Positions 1 through 9,560 of a stretch of 64,000 bases of DNA are shown here, piece by piece. Each line of letters opens with the position of its first letter. Within the stretch, counting starts at the first letter, position 1. A program made the translations under genes and the position numbers. The stretch lies in assembly GCA_000320605.2 (NCBI GenBank), contig KB445797.1, forward strand, positions 2,030,227 to 2,094,226, given 5' to 3'. Source of the DNA: Gelatoporia subvermispora B (lineage: Eukaryota > Basidiomycota > Agaricomycetes > Polyporales > Gelatoporiaceae). A model generated the notes under the pieces. It had not been told where the DNA came from. It ran no database searches and saw nothing but the letters and a program-made list of their open reading frames with translations.

Positions 1-1223
1 CTTCCAGCACCTTCCTGTCGCTTATAGACTCCTTCTAGACCTAGCCATGCCTAGCCAGACCTAGACTGGGACATGTGACTCTGGGACACCTGCACATGTG
101 CGCATCACGTGCCTGCTATGTCACGTGACTAGCCTGGAGCCACGCAGGCAGCCACTACCAGCTAACTCGTCACTGTTCTAAGAGTAGAACACACACTGCC
201 TGCCACTGCTCTAGCGCTAGTTAAGCGCTTAGCTTTAAAAAACTGTGACACAAATACAAAACCATGGAACTGCAAACCAAATCCAATGAGTGACATTAAC
301 AAACAATGTTATATACATTGAGAACGATAGAGCACGTCACTCTTCCCCATTCCCCTATCTAGCAGTCTCTATGAAAGTGCCCTCAAACGCACCTGTATGG
401 TATGCACGTGATCTGCTTCTGTGCACATGACAAAAAGAAGACTGTCATCACGCTTGTGACAGTCACACACAAATGTTGGTAAGATTGACCCAGCTCATTT
501 TCAACTACGTGTGTCACAGGTGTGAGAGCAGGTGCACGTGACAAATGAGAGTTTCCGGGCACCGACAAGTCCTGTTGTCAGTCCGAAACCCATCCATTTA
601 CTCTGCTAAGTTCCTAAACGGCAGTTGTGTGTGATCAGTTTCTCCCTGCTGCATTAGCTGCTGGCCCACTGCTCCCGAGTCCCATTTGTGCTCGAAAAAA
701 TGCATCTCCTCTACAGCATATCACTTTCTTAAAATTTGGAAACCAGAGAACTGTAGAGCAACCCTTTTTCTCCAACTCTCTGGTTTCCAATTATTGATAC
801 ATGTGCGACCACCTGAGCCCATAGTTTTCTCGAGATTTCTCCCTGCCAGAAAGGTGTAAGCGTGACATTTCTGAGTCACCTGACGTAGTCAAATATGAGC
901 TGGGTCAATCTTAAGGACCTCTTGCCCTAACGGGCCGCGAGAAACGCGTGATCGTCACAGGTGGCTAAGTGCTCTGCACCATAGGATATTGGTGTTTAGT
1001 GCTCAAACCCAACACTCCTCATGCACATGCCAGCAATTTGTTTCATTCATCGTCAGGTATGCCTGGGCCCTGTGGCATCAAAAAACTCTGCAAAAGCTAT
1101 GACATTTGAAACTCCCCACAATCACACCTGATTGGAAAGACCTGAGGTTGCATCAGAAGACGTGAAGTGGAACAACTTCATGATGTTGAGAGGTCTGCTC
1201 AAGGCATAATACGGTAACACAAA
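1..1223. other. gene-free stretch
   Basis: I see no coding segment here. The first 130 bases contain imperfect short repeats built on CCTAGACCTAGCC, and CACGTG/CACGTGAC hexamers recur several times up to about 545. The only structure is the inverted repeat at 736-790, listed separately. Open frames are short and lack splice-linked continuations. Confidence 0.6.
736..790. repeat. 14-bp perfect inverted repeat (hairpin)
   Basis: The arms TTGGAAACCAGAGA (736-749) and TCTCTGGTTTCCAA (777-790) are exact reverse complements separated by 27 bases. They could form a cruciform or be the trace of a small inverted-repeat element. I found no target-site duplication around them. Confidence 0.7.
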
Positions 1224-2353
1224 TCAAGAGTTCGTACGCCTAGGTGATGCTCTCTGGGTTTTGGATATACGTACAGCACCTGACCCATGTCGCGATAAAC
1301 TACCGCCAACTGCTCCTGCTGGTGTACTTGTCATTACAGCTACAGAACCAGGCTTCCTCGCCCAAGGCAACGGTAGCTTCGATAGAAACCAGCCAATCCA
1401 GGTACTGGCATATGCAGCACGCTCGCGTTCCTCCCTACGCCGCTCGAACGCTGAGCGATAGCGTTCATAGGACTCGCGGAAGCTGCGGTCTACCCTTGAC
1501 GAGAAGATGAGCTCTCCCCGTGGAGTGGATGCGGGTGGGATAGGAGGGATGGGCACGGACGAGCTTCGACGAGCGGACACCCGCGATGGGGACGGCATTC
1601 GCTGCGAGGGCTGGACGTCCGTATCAGGGCGGGCGAACAGCATCGCAAGTGTCTTGAAGGGTAGTTTGGACCGCAATGGCGGCTGACGGACGTTGAGATA
1701 CATGTTGAAGCCACGCAGCGCGCGATTTGCGTGCGGGACGTAGCTGACGGGTGGTGGTGTTCGAAGAGTGAGCGGGAGAACGCAATAATTTGCAAGTCAC
1801 ATACCGGTTGGCATAGCCGATCTTCTCTGAGTATGTTCCGGTTGCGAAGAAGAGCACGAGGGTAGTTACAGATACAAATAACAGTGCTGAAGGGATATAA
1901 GGGTGTAGCCGGATGTACGCGTTCTGGGGATAGATATGGGGCAATGCGGTCTGGAGGGTGAGCTTATATGGTACAGAGAGGAAGTCCGTTTGCAGCAAGA
2001 CTTCGGATAGCAAGAATACGATTATGAGTGAGAGCTGAAGGAGAAAGACTGCCAGAACGAATGTTTAGATGACTGTCAGCATCTGTGCGCCGGAGGTAAG
2101 ACCCACGTTGATAGCGGCGTTTGCGACGTTTCAAGGAGGCAGCGTTGGACTTCAGCCGTTCCTCGAAGAGTAGTAGGTCACGGTGAGTTGCAGCATCGTT
2201 TGGAGGGCAATAGGAACCTGGCTGAAGTCTGGAGGATGAACGTGAAGGCATGTAACGTGAGTGTCGGGCGAGACATGCACGCCCAGCCAGCCAAGATCCG
2301 CTCGATTGGAAGCGCTCGTGCTCAACACAGCCACCAGATCCGACGATGGGCAT
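1224..2353 (-). CDS. Spo7-like regulatory subunit of the Nem1-Spo7 phosphatase
   Basis: In yeast, Spo7 anchors and activates the phosphatase Nem1 at the ER/nuclear membrane; the complex dephosphorylates the phosphatidate phosphatase Pah1. Exons on the minus strand: 2353-2107, 2048-1805 and 1743-1224, giving 336 codons. Order of features: an RDLLLFEERLKSNAASLKRR helix, a hydrophobic segment (LFLLQLSLIIVFLLSEVLL), a loop, a second membrane segment (YIPSALLFVSVTTLVLFF), then YVPHANRALRGFNMYLNVRQ, a Ser/Pro linker and a basic helix with SFRESYERYRSAFERRREE. The two segments followed by R-x-FN and an E-x-Y-R-x-x-F-x-R helix match the Spo7/NEP1-R1 layout. The 5' end is uncertain: no ATG lies in the alternative upstream frame, where an intron 2280-2222 would also splice in frame (…ADLGWLG|PGSYCPP…). 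ATGs at 2353 and 2251 are candidates. The neighbour upstream is the Dgk1-like gene. Confidence 0.75.
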
Positions 2354-2491
2354 TCTACACGCAGTCTCAACGTGTCCAAATCTCAACACTCGTGGTTTCG
2401 TGACATTATCTAACTGCGTAAATTACAAACAATCAACATGGGGCTGATTGGCCCAGAAAGTCTATATAGTAACATCAAGGATACATGGCCG

Positions 2492-3775
2492 TCAAAACCA
2501 CCGGCCAACAAGTTTGAAAAAAGCCCAAAGGCAGCCGCCCGAGATGATGGGCAAAGTCAAGTTGTCATCTAGTGAACCCAGATCTATGAGAATGTCAGCA
2601 ATATTTCAACCCAGAGTACTGAAAAATCTGTGACGCACCGAGTGCTTCTGCAACGCCTGAAACGAGCCCGCCCACAATGCCGAGTAAGCCAAGCTCGACT
2701 AGTCCTGTCACCTTCGCGCTCGCGCCGGGGACAACGAGGTTCCCGAAGCTACTTGTATTGCTCGTAGGCCAGCTCCAGCTCAGAGGAGCATCCCCGAGAG
2801 GAGCAATCCAACCCCAGAACCCAATAGTGATGCAGACGCCTGTCAGGGACCCGGCGAGGAAGCCGGCGACGGACTTGCGGGTTGCAAATGGGACGGGGAT
2901 ACCCCAGATGTTGCGAGGAAGGCGCGCAGTGCGCCGGCCGTAAATACGACCGATGGTGGAGGCGGCGGTGTCCACCCAGGAAAGGCTTTGACAAGATAGG
3001 ATGAGCGTTAGGCTGGAAGCGCTTAAAATTCACTCACATGAAAATAGATACGACAGCGATGTCAAGGGGGTATACAGTAAGCACAAATACGACACCGAGG
3101 ATGTACCAGATTACTCCATTTGTTGATTTCTGTGGGAGCAGCTTAGCAGAAAGCCGATGACTTCATAGATGGAGACTGCGTACCTTTTCGCTTTCGCGCA
3201 TCAAAAAGCCCATAACGCGCTCATACAAACGCTCGAAGCTTGGGGAGTTCAGACGGAGGACATCCGCGGGCACGATGACGGCGAGGGCGAGGCTCAAGGC
3301 TTTGACGACAGCACGCGACGACCCATGCGATACATAGAGATAGAGAGTGAAGAAACCTGGATGGACGTTTCAGAATGGCCTGGAGGTACTTCTGGCGTCT
3401 CAGCTCACCTATCGATGAGTGCAGCGCTTTCCGGGGTATCTCCCAATCTATAGGCTCAGGGGGCGAAGCTGGTCGTGATGAAGATGGAGATGCCTTGGCC
3501 AGGGCGGTCGCATCTTTTGCTGGAGTCGAACCGTCAGGGTCACTGCGGTGGCTCACACGACGCCGAAGGTCCGGTGACGTCGAGCGAGCCCCTCTGGATG
3601 GCCTCCTCGTTGCAGGTGGTGGCTTCGTGGGCGATGCTGGAGAATGAGATGATTTGCTGCTCGTCACAAAAGGGAGTTTGGGTGACGAGGAGCGGAGACC
3701 TAGGGAGTATGTTGGTCGCGACGAGGAGTCATGCGGCAGTCCAAGCGTAAAGGCATCATTAGCAGGGAGGGTCAT
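2492..3775 (-). CDS. DGK1: Dgk1-like CTP-dependent diacylglycerol kinase
   Basis: Yeast Dgk1 is an ER/nuclear-membrane enzyme that phosphorylates diacylglycerol with CTP to make phosphatidate. Five exons: 3775-3409, 3356-3184, 3129-3038, 2985-2639 and 2583-2492, encoding 356 residues. The first ~110 residues are Ser/Pro/Arg-rich and probably disordered. The conserved core starts at EIPRKALHSSIGFFTLYLY, continues with PADVLRLNSPSFERLYERVM, a hydrophobic stretch (VIWYILGVVFVLTVYPLDIA), SWVDTAASTIGRIYGRR and FATRKSVAGFLAGSLTG, and ends with a short hydrophobic C-terminus. The E-[IV]-x-R-K-x-x-H and K-S-x-x-G-x-x-A-G motifs are characteristic of the Dgk1 branch of the CTP-transferase family. The start is the only in-frame ATG before the disordered tail that has no stop upstream of the core. 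It is co-oriented with the Spo7-like gene, its yeast antagonist pathway. Confidence 0.88.
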
Positions 3776-4102
3776 TATACAGCGATATAGCGTGCAAGCA
3801 CACTCGTGGTCGACGTCTAGATCAGGTTCATACAGCAGGAGAGGGTGGTGGATGAAGAGGGTTATAAAGAGACTGTAAGATGGTTCGGCGGTAGCTGTGC
3901 AGGAGCAAGCCGCGAAGCCACGTCTTGACGCTTTCGGCCACCTTCCGACCGCAGGCGCCTCTTCACGAGCACTGCTCACTCAATCTGCTCAGACGACTTG
4001 CACAATCATCCCATTCGTGCCTAGGACAGTGTCATAGATCTATGCCTGCGCATATCTCCTTTTACGTATACATGGGTAGGGTAACATGAGGAGTGCAGAC
4101 AT

Positions 4103-4824
4103 CTAGTAGACGTAGCCCAGGAGCTTCCCACCAACGTTTTTGCGACGCGCCTCCTCGTGGTCCAGAATGCCCGAGGAAGTGGTCTGCAAATATCATGAGT
4201 GGCAGCAACAGGATGAACAACAGCTGTTAAACGCACCAGGATGATGATACCGAAGCCACGAGCAGGGAGGAGCAAGTTGACCCAGTTCTCGATCTGGGTA
4301 ACCTGGACGTTGTAGCGCGGCGAGATGACACCAGTCTTGTTCAGACGGCCGTTGAGCTGGACGACGATCTTGCCGGACCGGTGGTCGTCGACGATCTCGA
4401 ACTCGCCAATGTAGCCTGTGTCGCAAATCGTATGTCAGCGCCATGCTCTTCAAGTGAATGGAATGTCATCTCCGTTGTGAACCCAAATTCCACGGAGACG
4501 AGGAAACGAGTTGTAATGGTTGCAAGAGATGTTTAATGTTTCGGAGCGTTAAAACGAATGGCGGGTGGAGTAATACCGCACCATCCGTAGTTATCACTCC
4601 GAGTAGTGGACGTGTGCAAGCCAAACTGAATGCTCACCGTGGCGCTGCATGACGCTGAGGAACTTGACGATGACCTTCGATGACGGGCGGATGAGCACCT
4701 GGCGCTTTCCGCGACGCTCCGCGTTGACGATGTTGTTCAGGCAGTCATTCTGGGCGCTAATGTCACGATAGTTATTCACAAGGCGATGGCAGTAGGCACT
4801 CACGAGGACGGAAACGCGGACCAT
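4103..4824 (-). CDS. RPS22: 40S ribosomal protein uS8 (S22/S15a)
   Basis: A structural protein of the small ribosomal subunit platform that binds 18S rRNA. Four exons: 4824-4804, 4749-4638, 4415-4237 and 4183-4103, giving exactly 130 residues, the standard eukaryotic length. It begins [20 protein letters not shown], contains [40 protein letters not shown] and [15 protein letters not shown], and ends [20 protein letters not shown] plus LLGYVY. All introns are GT-AG. Its start lies 437 bases from that of the divergent eS17 gene, so the two probably share a promoter. Confidence 0.97.
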
Positions 4825-5261
4825 GGTGGGCGAGGGAGCGGGGGAAAGGCCTTACGGTAGGGACTAGAGATGGAAGAGCGCGAAGAGTAAGCAACCTAGC
4901 TCAGTCCGAGTGTCGTGCTACGGAAAGCACGAGTCAAGACGAGCAGAATTCGACAGAGACGGCGCGAAGAGTGTCGTCAAGTGTAGCCTCGTGCAGTCGC
5001 AACACGACAAAGAGAGACGCAATCACCTTTGAGGGGGTCTTGAGGACGGCCGGGACGTTGACCAGAGCTGCTGCACTTACCGCTAACACCCTGCGCCACC
5101 TCCGGAGTCCTAAGCGCCTGGTGGCTGATGAACTGTACAGAACCATCCGGCCACTCGGCAACTCCCGGCTTCAGCCACTGGCCTATCCGACTGTCTCGCC
5201 GCCGTCGTCCCCATCAAGCTCAAGCCTAGGGTCAAGCCTCCCCGACAATCTCTCGCTCATC
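4825..5261. promoter_or_regulatory. shared promoter of the uS8 and eS17 genes
   Basis: The 437-base interval separates two ribosomal protein start codons that point away from each other. It must hold the 5' leaders and promoters of both. No TATA box is obvious. A bidirectional promoter would give equal output of two 40S proteins; this is inferred from position only. Confidence 0.55.
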
Positions 5262-5974
5262 ATGGTCAGCAACCCCGCTATACTGCCGCTCCTGGCGCAA
5301 GATTGACACTTTTCTGCTGGTTCTTAGGGTCGCGTTCGCACAAAGACGACAAAGAGGGCTTCTCGCGTCCTCATCGAGAAGTAGTGAGTATTCGTCCCCC
5401 TTGAACGTCTGCACGGCTGCTGGCGGCTTCTGCAAGATTTCTGCGTTCAAACGAACCGTCACGCTGACATAGGCGTTCCAGCTACCCCCGCCTCACCCTC
5501 GACTTCCACACCAACAAGCGTATCATCGATGAAGTCGTAAGTTCCATGCCAGGAGTCAAGCCGAAGTAAGGAGATAATGACCTCGTGCGTGCGCCATATA
5601 GGCTGTTGTGCCGTCGAAGCGCCTCCGGAACAAGATTGCCGGCTTCACGACCCACTTGATGAAGCGTATCCAGCGCGGCCCCGTTCGCGGTATCTCCTTC
5701 AAGCTCCAGGAGGAGGAGCGTGAGCGCAAGGACAACTACGTCCCGGAGGTTTCCGCCCTCGACACCACCGCCAACGGTCTCGAGGTCGACCCCGACACCA
5801 AGGTGCGTACCACAGCGCTAGAGCTAACTTACAACCTGACCTCCGGCTCAGGACCTCCTCCACGCGCTCAACTTCGACTCCGTCACCGTCTCCGTTGTTG
5901 CGCCTGTCCTCGCTCTCCCCGAGCGTGGTCCCCGGCGGGAGCGCCGCAACGTGCCTGGCGCGGGCCGCTCGTGA
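5262..5974 (+). CDS. RPS17: 40S ribosomal protein eS17
   Basis: A small-subunit protein of the beak/head region. Exons: 5262-5264 (the ATG alone), 5328-5383, 5482-5536, 5602-5802 and 5852-5974, encoding 145 residues. After the Met the protein reads [40 protein letters not shown], then [40 protein letters not shown] and [10 protein letters not shown], with the usual variable tail. The start-codon-only first exon is the one uncertain point: its donor reads GTCAGC, which is weak, but the branch-like TTGACA and the TTCTTAG acceptor that follow are good, and GGT CGC GTT CGC restores the family N-terminus. Confidence 0.95.
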
Positions 5975-6659
5975 GGTCAGATACAGGGTACATATGCCTT
6001 ATGACCATGCTACATAGTGCTGCGCTGGCGGCCAAAAGCTCTTCGGATCCTCCGCTTTCCTACGTTGTGTTGCCCGCCATATGTAATTTTCCGACTTTCA
6101 GGATGGTAGATCCGACATCCATTCAGCGTGTATGCAATGACGCTCGGACGCACTCCGCAGGCCGATTTTGCGGTCTATTGTGCAAGCATCTCGCTCTTGA
6201 GCATCATCACTCGACATCGTTACGTTGGATATATGCCTAAGGAATTGAACAGATCCATGTCTGGTCACTTTGAGATCTTTGAGTTGTATGTGCCCTGGCC
6301 GATCGCAAGAGGACGGCTTTTGAGATGCACATCGTGGACTTTCAAAACGTCTGACCATTCGCACTTTTGGACGCGAGGGTTATCTGGTTCAATTTTAGCC
6401 ACGAACTTGTGTGATTCAGACCCATGGCGTTCAATGAAGATAATATTTGCATAATGATGAAGTTGAGCATATGCAAGAATGTAACACGCGACTTGATGCA
6501 TCTATAACGAGGTGGCGAATTTATGGAAGTAGCCTGTGAGCTGAACAACTCAAGATGAATCACGGTGCCTAAGCGAAAAAAGTGAAGACACTGTTTTGTA
6601 GACGCCCGCCCGCGTCCTCCCATGAGCGCCTGAAGCTCAGGGGTCTAGGGCAGCAAAAA
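5975..6659. other. intergenic stretch without a gene
   Basis: This is the downstream region of eS17. Frames up to about 110 codons occur on both strands but have no recognisable motif, no consistent splice continuation and mixed composition. Nothing else is seen before the tRNA gene. Confidence 0.5.
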
Positions 6660-6754
6660 GGGCCCAACCGGGATTCGAACCCGGGATCCCTTGCAATTGC
6701 GTGTTCCTGTTGGAACCTCCCAAAGCAAGTATCTTACCTCTAGACCATTGGGCC
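6660..6754 (-). tRNA. tRNA-Pro (anticodon UGG) with an intron
   Basis: Read on the minus strand, the 5' acceptor arm GGCCCAA pairs with TTGGGCC at the 3' end. The D-arm A-box is TGGTCTAGAGG, the anticodon stem CTTGC pairs with GCAAG, the loop carries TTTGGG with anticodon TGG, and the T-arm/B-box is GGTTCGAATCC. About 23 bases between loop positions 37 and 38 form the intron. A run of five T residues directly downstream (complement of 6655-6659) fits a Pol III terminator. Confidence 0.95.
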
Positions 6755-6950
6755 GTTGATACTCGGATTCCCTGTTGGGCTCTGTGCACGTACGAGAAGT
6801 AAGGACACTACGTCAGCGGGGCTGGTGGTGGCTGCTCGCCCCGCACAGGTCGCTCCATGATCTGTTACTTTCTGTGTATATATCTCGTCTACTTGATAGT
6901 TCTCTCGTTTCTCCATCCATCCAACTCACAACCTGTACGCCACGACCGAC

Positions 6951-7253
6951 ATGCCTCTCTCTTCTGCGCCCTCCGTTACTTACCCGCCCGTCGCTCACTC
7001 CCGCGACCCCGTTATATCAACTAGGACCGGGGTCACTTCTACGCAGCCTGCAATCGCACAACCCATGTCTCTCGACCATATCCCGCGCGAGAAAGGGTCC
7101 CAGTCAGATAGAGCGGAAAGACTTAGAGGAGGTTGCATTCCTTGCCCGGTGCGTGTTTTCCGCGTGTATACGTCTACCGTGTTGCTGACCGGACGGATTG
7201 TCATACAGGGCGGCGGCATTTGTTGGATCATACCCATCCCGTGTTGTTGCTAA
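6951..7253 (+). CDS. small protein with RLRGG motif and Cys-rich tail, paralogue 1
   Basis: Two exons, 6951-7148 and 7209-7253, joined by a 60-base intron with a GTGCGT donor and a CATACAG acceptor, encode 80 residues. The N-terminal two thirds are polar, with Pro, Ser and Thr. The C-terminus is RAERLRGGCIPCP followed by GGGICWIIPIPCCC, so six Cys lie in the last 20 residues beside hydrophobic residues. There is no signal peptide. Two further genes in this window share the [RK]-A-[EK]-R-[IL]-R-G-G motif and an intron just after it, which supports a real family. I know no described function. The tail looks suited to S-acylation and membrane attachment, by inference. Confidence 0.6.
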   Translation: MPLSSAPSVTYPPVAHSRDPVISTRTGVTSTQPAIAQPMSLDHIPREKGSQSDRAERLRGGCIPCPVRVFRVYTSTVLLTGRIVIQGGGICWIIPIPCCC

Positions 7254-8024
7254 TTGATGATCCACATACGACGGGTCTCTTTGTATATCACATGGACATT
7301 AAGATGCTTCTGACAGACATTCGACTCCATTCAAACAACTCTGTATCGCTACACCATTCGACCTGTAACACCAGCCACATGTCGCTATGTTATCCACTGA
7401 CAATTTGACCTTTCGACCCTCCTATCTACACGTGCACCTGGTGAACTTTCGATTGGCTATATCTCCCGTGAGAATGACTAAGGCCAAAGTTATTTCCATT
7501 TAGTCATTGACAGCGTCAAGGACTGACTGAACCTCGTGGTCGCAATTCGGAGCGTTATCACCACGCCTGAGCCCGCCACATCCTGTTGTGCATCTACGGG
7601 TTATTTCGAATCCAAACCAACTCAATCGATGAAGGTTATGCTTCCTGACGAAGGCCGACTTAAGACCTGGCAAATATCGGCCACAAAGTCGGAATTGCTT
7701 GGCACGTCTGGTCTCAAACCACAATTCGGGTTGCGTTCACCCATGACTCGGGCATTGCTATTGCGCTTTCAGTCCGCTCGTCCAACACTCGGAGTATCTA
7801 GTGATCCGTGTCAGTTGAGGCGAGTGCTTGATAAAAGGGCAAATATGCCCCGAAACATCCTGCTGCATGCAAGATAGGTGAGGCTGAGTCGTTTACAATT
7901 AGCCTGATGGCACCTTGTCTTCTGAACGCCACGTGTCAGTAGAAATGCATCTCCGGGTCAAATTAATGTGTTCTGGGCCCATATAAGCCATCGACAACGA
8001 ACGATCTTTCTACAGGGTTACATT
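7254..8024. other. intergenic stretch between two small paralogues
   Basis: No supported gene. The frames at 7500-7877 overlap each other on both strands without motifs. A TATA-like CATATAAG at 7979-7986 lies about 40 bases before the next start codon and may be its TATA box. Confidence 0.45.
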
Positions 8025-8354
8025 ATGCGTTCGGGACCGGATCCGAGCAGCCTGCGTATTCTATCCGTCTCTAACCCCGATACTCCCCTTACTCGTCTTC
8101 CTTTGGCCCGCGCACGGCATGACATATCACCGCCTCCAGACGTTGTTGCGACGCAGCCACTCCCAACGCCCAGGATGACGCTGAGTCACGACTCGGGCGG
8201 GTCTGCTGATGATAAAGCAAAAAGGATACGGGGTGGATGTGGAGGATTCTGCTGCTGTTGCGTAAGTGGATTGCCTACACTAAGTATCTTTATACCATCG
8301 TACTGACTATGGGGTCAGTGTGCTTGCTGTTCGAACTTATCCAGCGTAATCTGA
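8025..8354 (+). CDS. small protein with RIRGG motif and Cys-rich tail, paralogue 2
   Basis: Exons 8025-8261 and 8319-8354, with a GTAAGT donor, a GTACTGAC branch-like sequence and a GGTCAG acceptor, encode 90 residues. The N-terminus is Pro/Ser-rich. The motif DDKAKRIRGG is followed by CGGFCCCCCACCSNLSSVI, with eight Cys in the first 12 residues after RGG. The motif and the intron placed a few codons after it match paralogue 1 at 6951 and the gene at 14483, although the N-terminal parts are unrelated in sequence. The extreme Cys run suggests acylated, membrane-bound or metal-binding behaviour; nothing in the sequence decides between these. Confidence 0.55.
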
Positions 8355-9560
8355 TCAGATCGTGCAATCATCTCGAGGCAGCTGGGGAGTCACTGTACAT
8401 TGCGATCCACACCGCGGGCATATATCTATGGTATCAGGTACAACATTCACAAGCCACGCTCGGGTCTGAGCCAGTGTATTGACTTCACTCGAATTAGGAC
8501 CATCCTGGGAGCATCTTGAATACATATAAGATTTTTCGACGTCGGAGCATCTTGCATGCTAGAAGCACGCTTTGACCATGTGCCCTACACGGAAGCCGCG
8601 ACCGTTTGTGTTGTACAGAGCGTGTTGTCAATATTTTTAAGCTCAGAAAGTCTCAAAGGGGGGCCTTAATACGCATATTATTAGATGTTTGTAACTGTCT
8701 CGAAGTCAGAACATTGGCTTAGGTCCATGCACATTCTCGATCATCTGTATTACTAGGCTAGAACATCGATTTATGTCTGTGGTGCCATCCGTACACGTAC
8801 ACGCTGTAGCTCTTTACCTTAGACAGAATCTGCCTAATCTTGAACTGCACAATGAGAGAGTGGATACATGATTGCAGACTGTCGGGTGACCCTTCTAATA
8901 ACAACACATGGATGGCATCTAACTGACCGCCTGTAACAAGGCACAGAACGACAATATCTGAGCTATATCACGATGAAAGCTAGGTATTTGGATACCATAG
9001 CTGAGTGCGGCGAGGCAGCCGGTAGTTTCCGGCACAGGGCGGGCTTCGGTACCTGTATAGCATGTGTCAAATAGTGGGGTTCATGGAGTGCGTTTCCGCG
9101 CCATTGCGGGCTCGTTGCGGAAACGTTTTCGAGGTGTTGCGAGTGTGCCGTCTCGGCATGGCTTGTATCGTAGGATTCAGACATCAGTACACGTGAAACA
9201 TACTATACGAGGTACTACATTCGAGATGTGACTGCGTGGTGCCACAGGGCAGAGGGCACCGCAATGGCGCGGAACCGAGATGCAGTTGGGAGAATTCACA
9301 CTAGTAGAAACACGTTGCAGGAGCGTCGTGAAGTTCTCGCGATGACCTCGACACGCATGTCGGAAACGAGCCGGAAACGCCCGCTGTGAAATCATACCCT
9401 GATATACGTGTGCCTCGAACGCTTGTGCGTCGAGTTATTTCTATTCCACAACATACCATCTCTTGGGCTTGCTTGCTTCTAGGAACTTGAGGGATACCGG
9501 GTATCGGTGATGGATGTAAGTGACATTTGAGAGCATCTGTCGGATCACAGAGTCTTAGGC
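8355..9560. other. intergenic stretch without a gene
   Basis: About 1.2 kb with only short overlapping frames. I found no tRNA, transposon end or repeat here. It probably holds the 3' end of the small gene and the promoter of the DUF6535 gene. Confidence 0.45.

Noticed and set aside
2281..2379. Upstream Spo7 exon beginning at a TTG (codon at 2379)
   Set aside because: The frame splices well to the rest (…ADLGWLG|PGSYCPP…) but contains no ATG, and a stop lies just upstream. I kept it as an alternative and used the ATG at 2353 for the coordinates.
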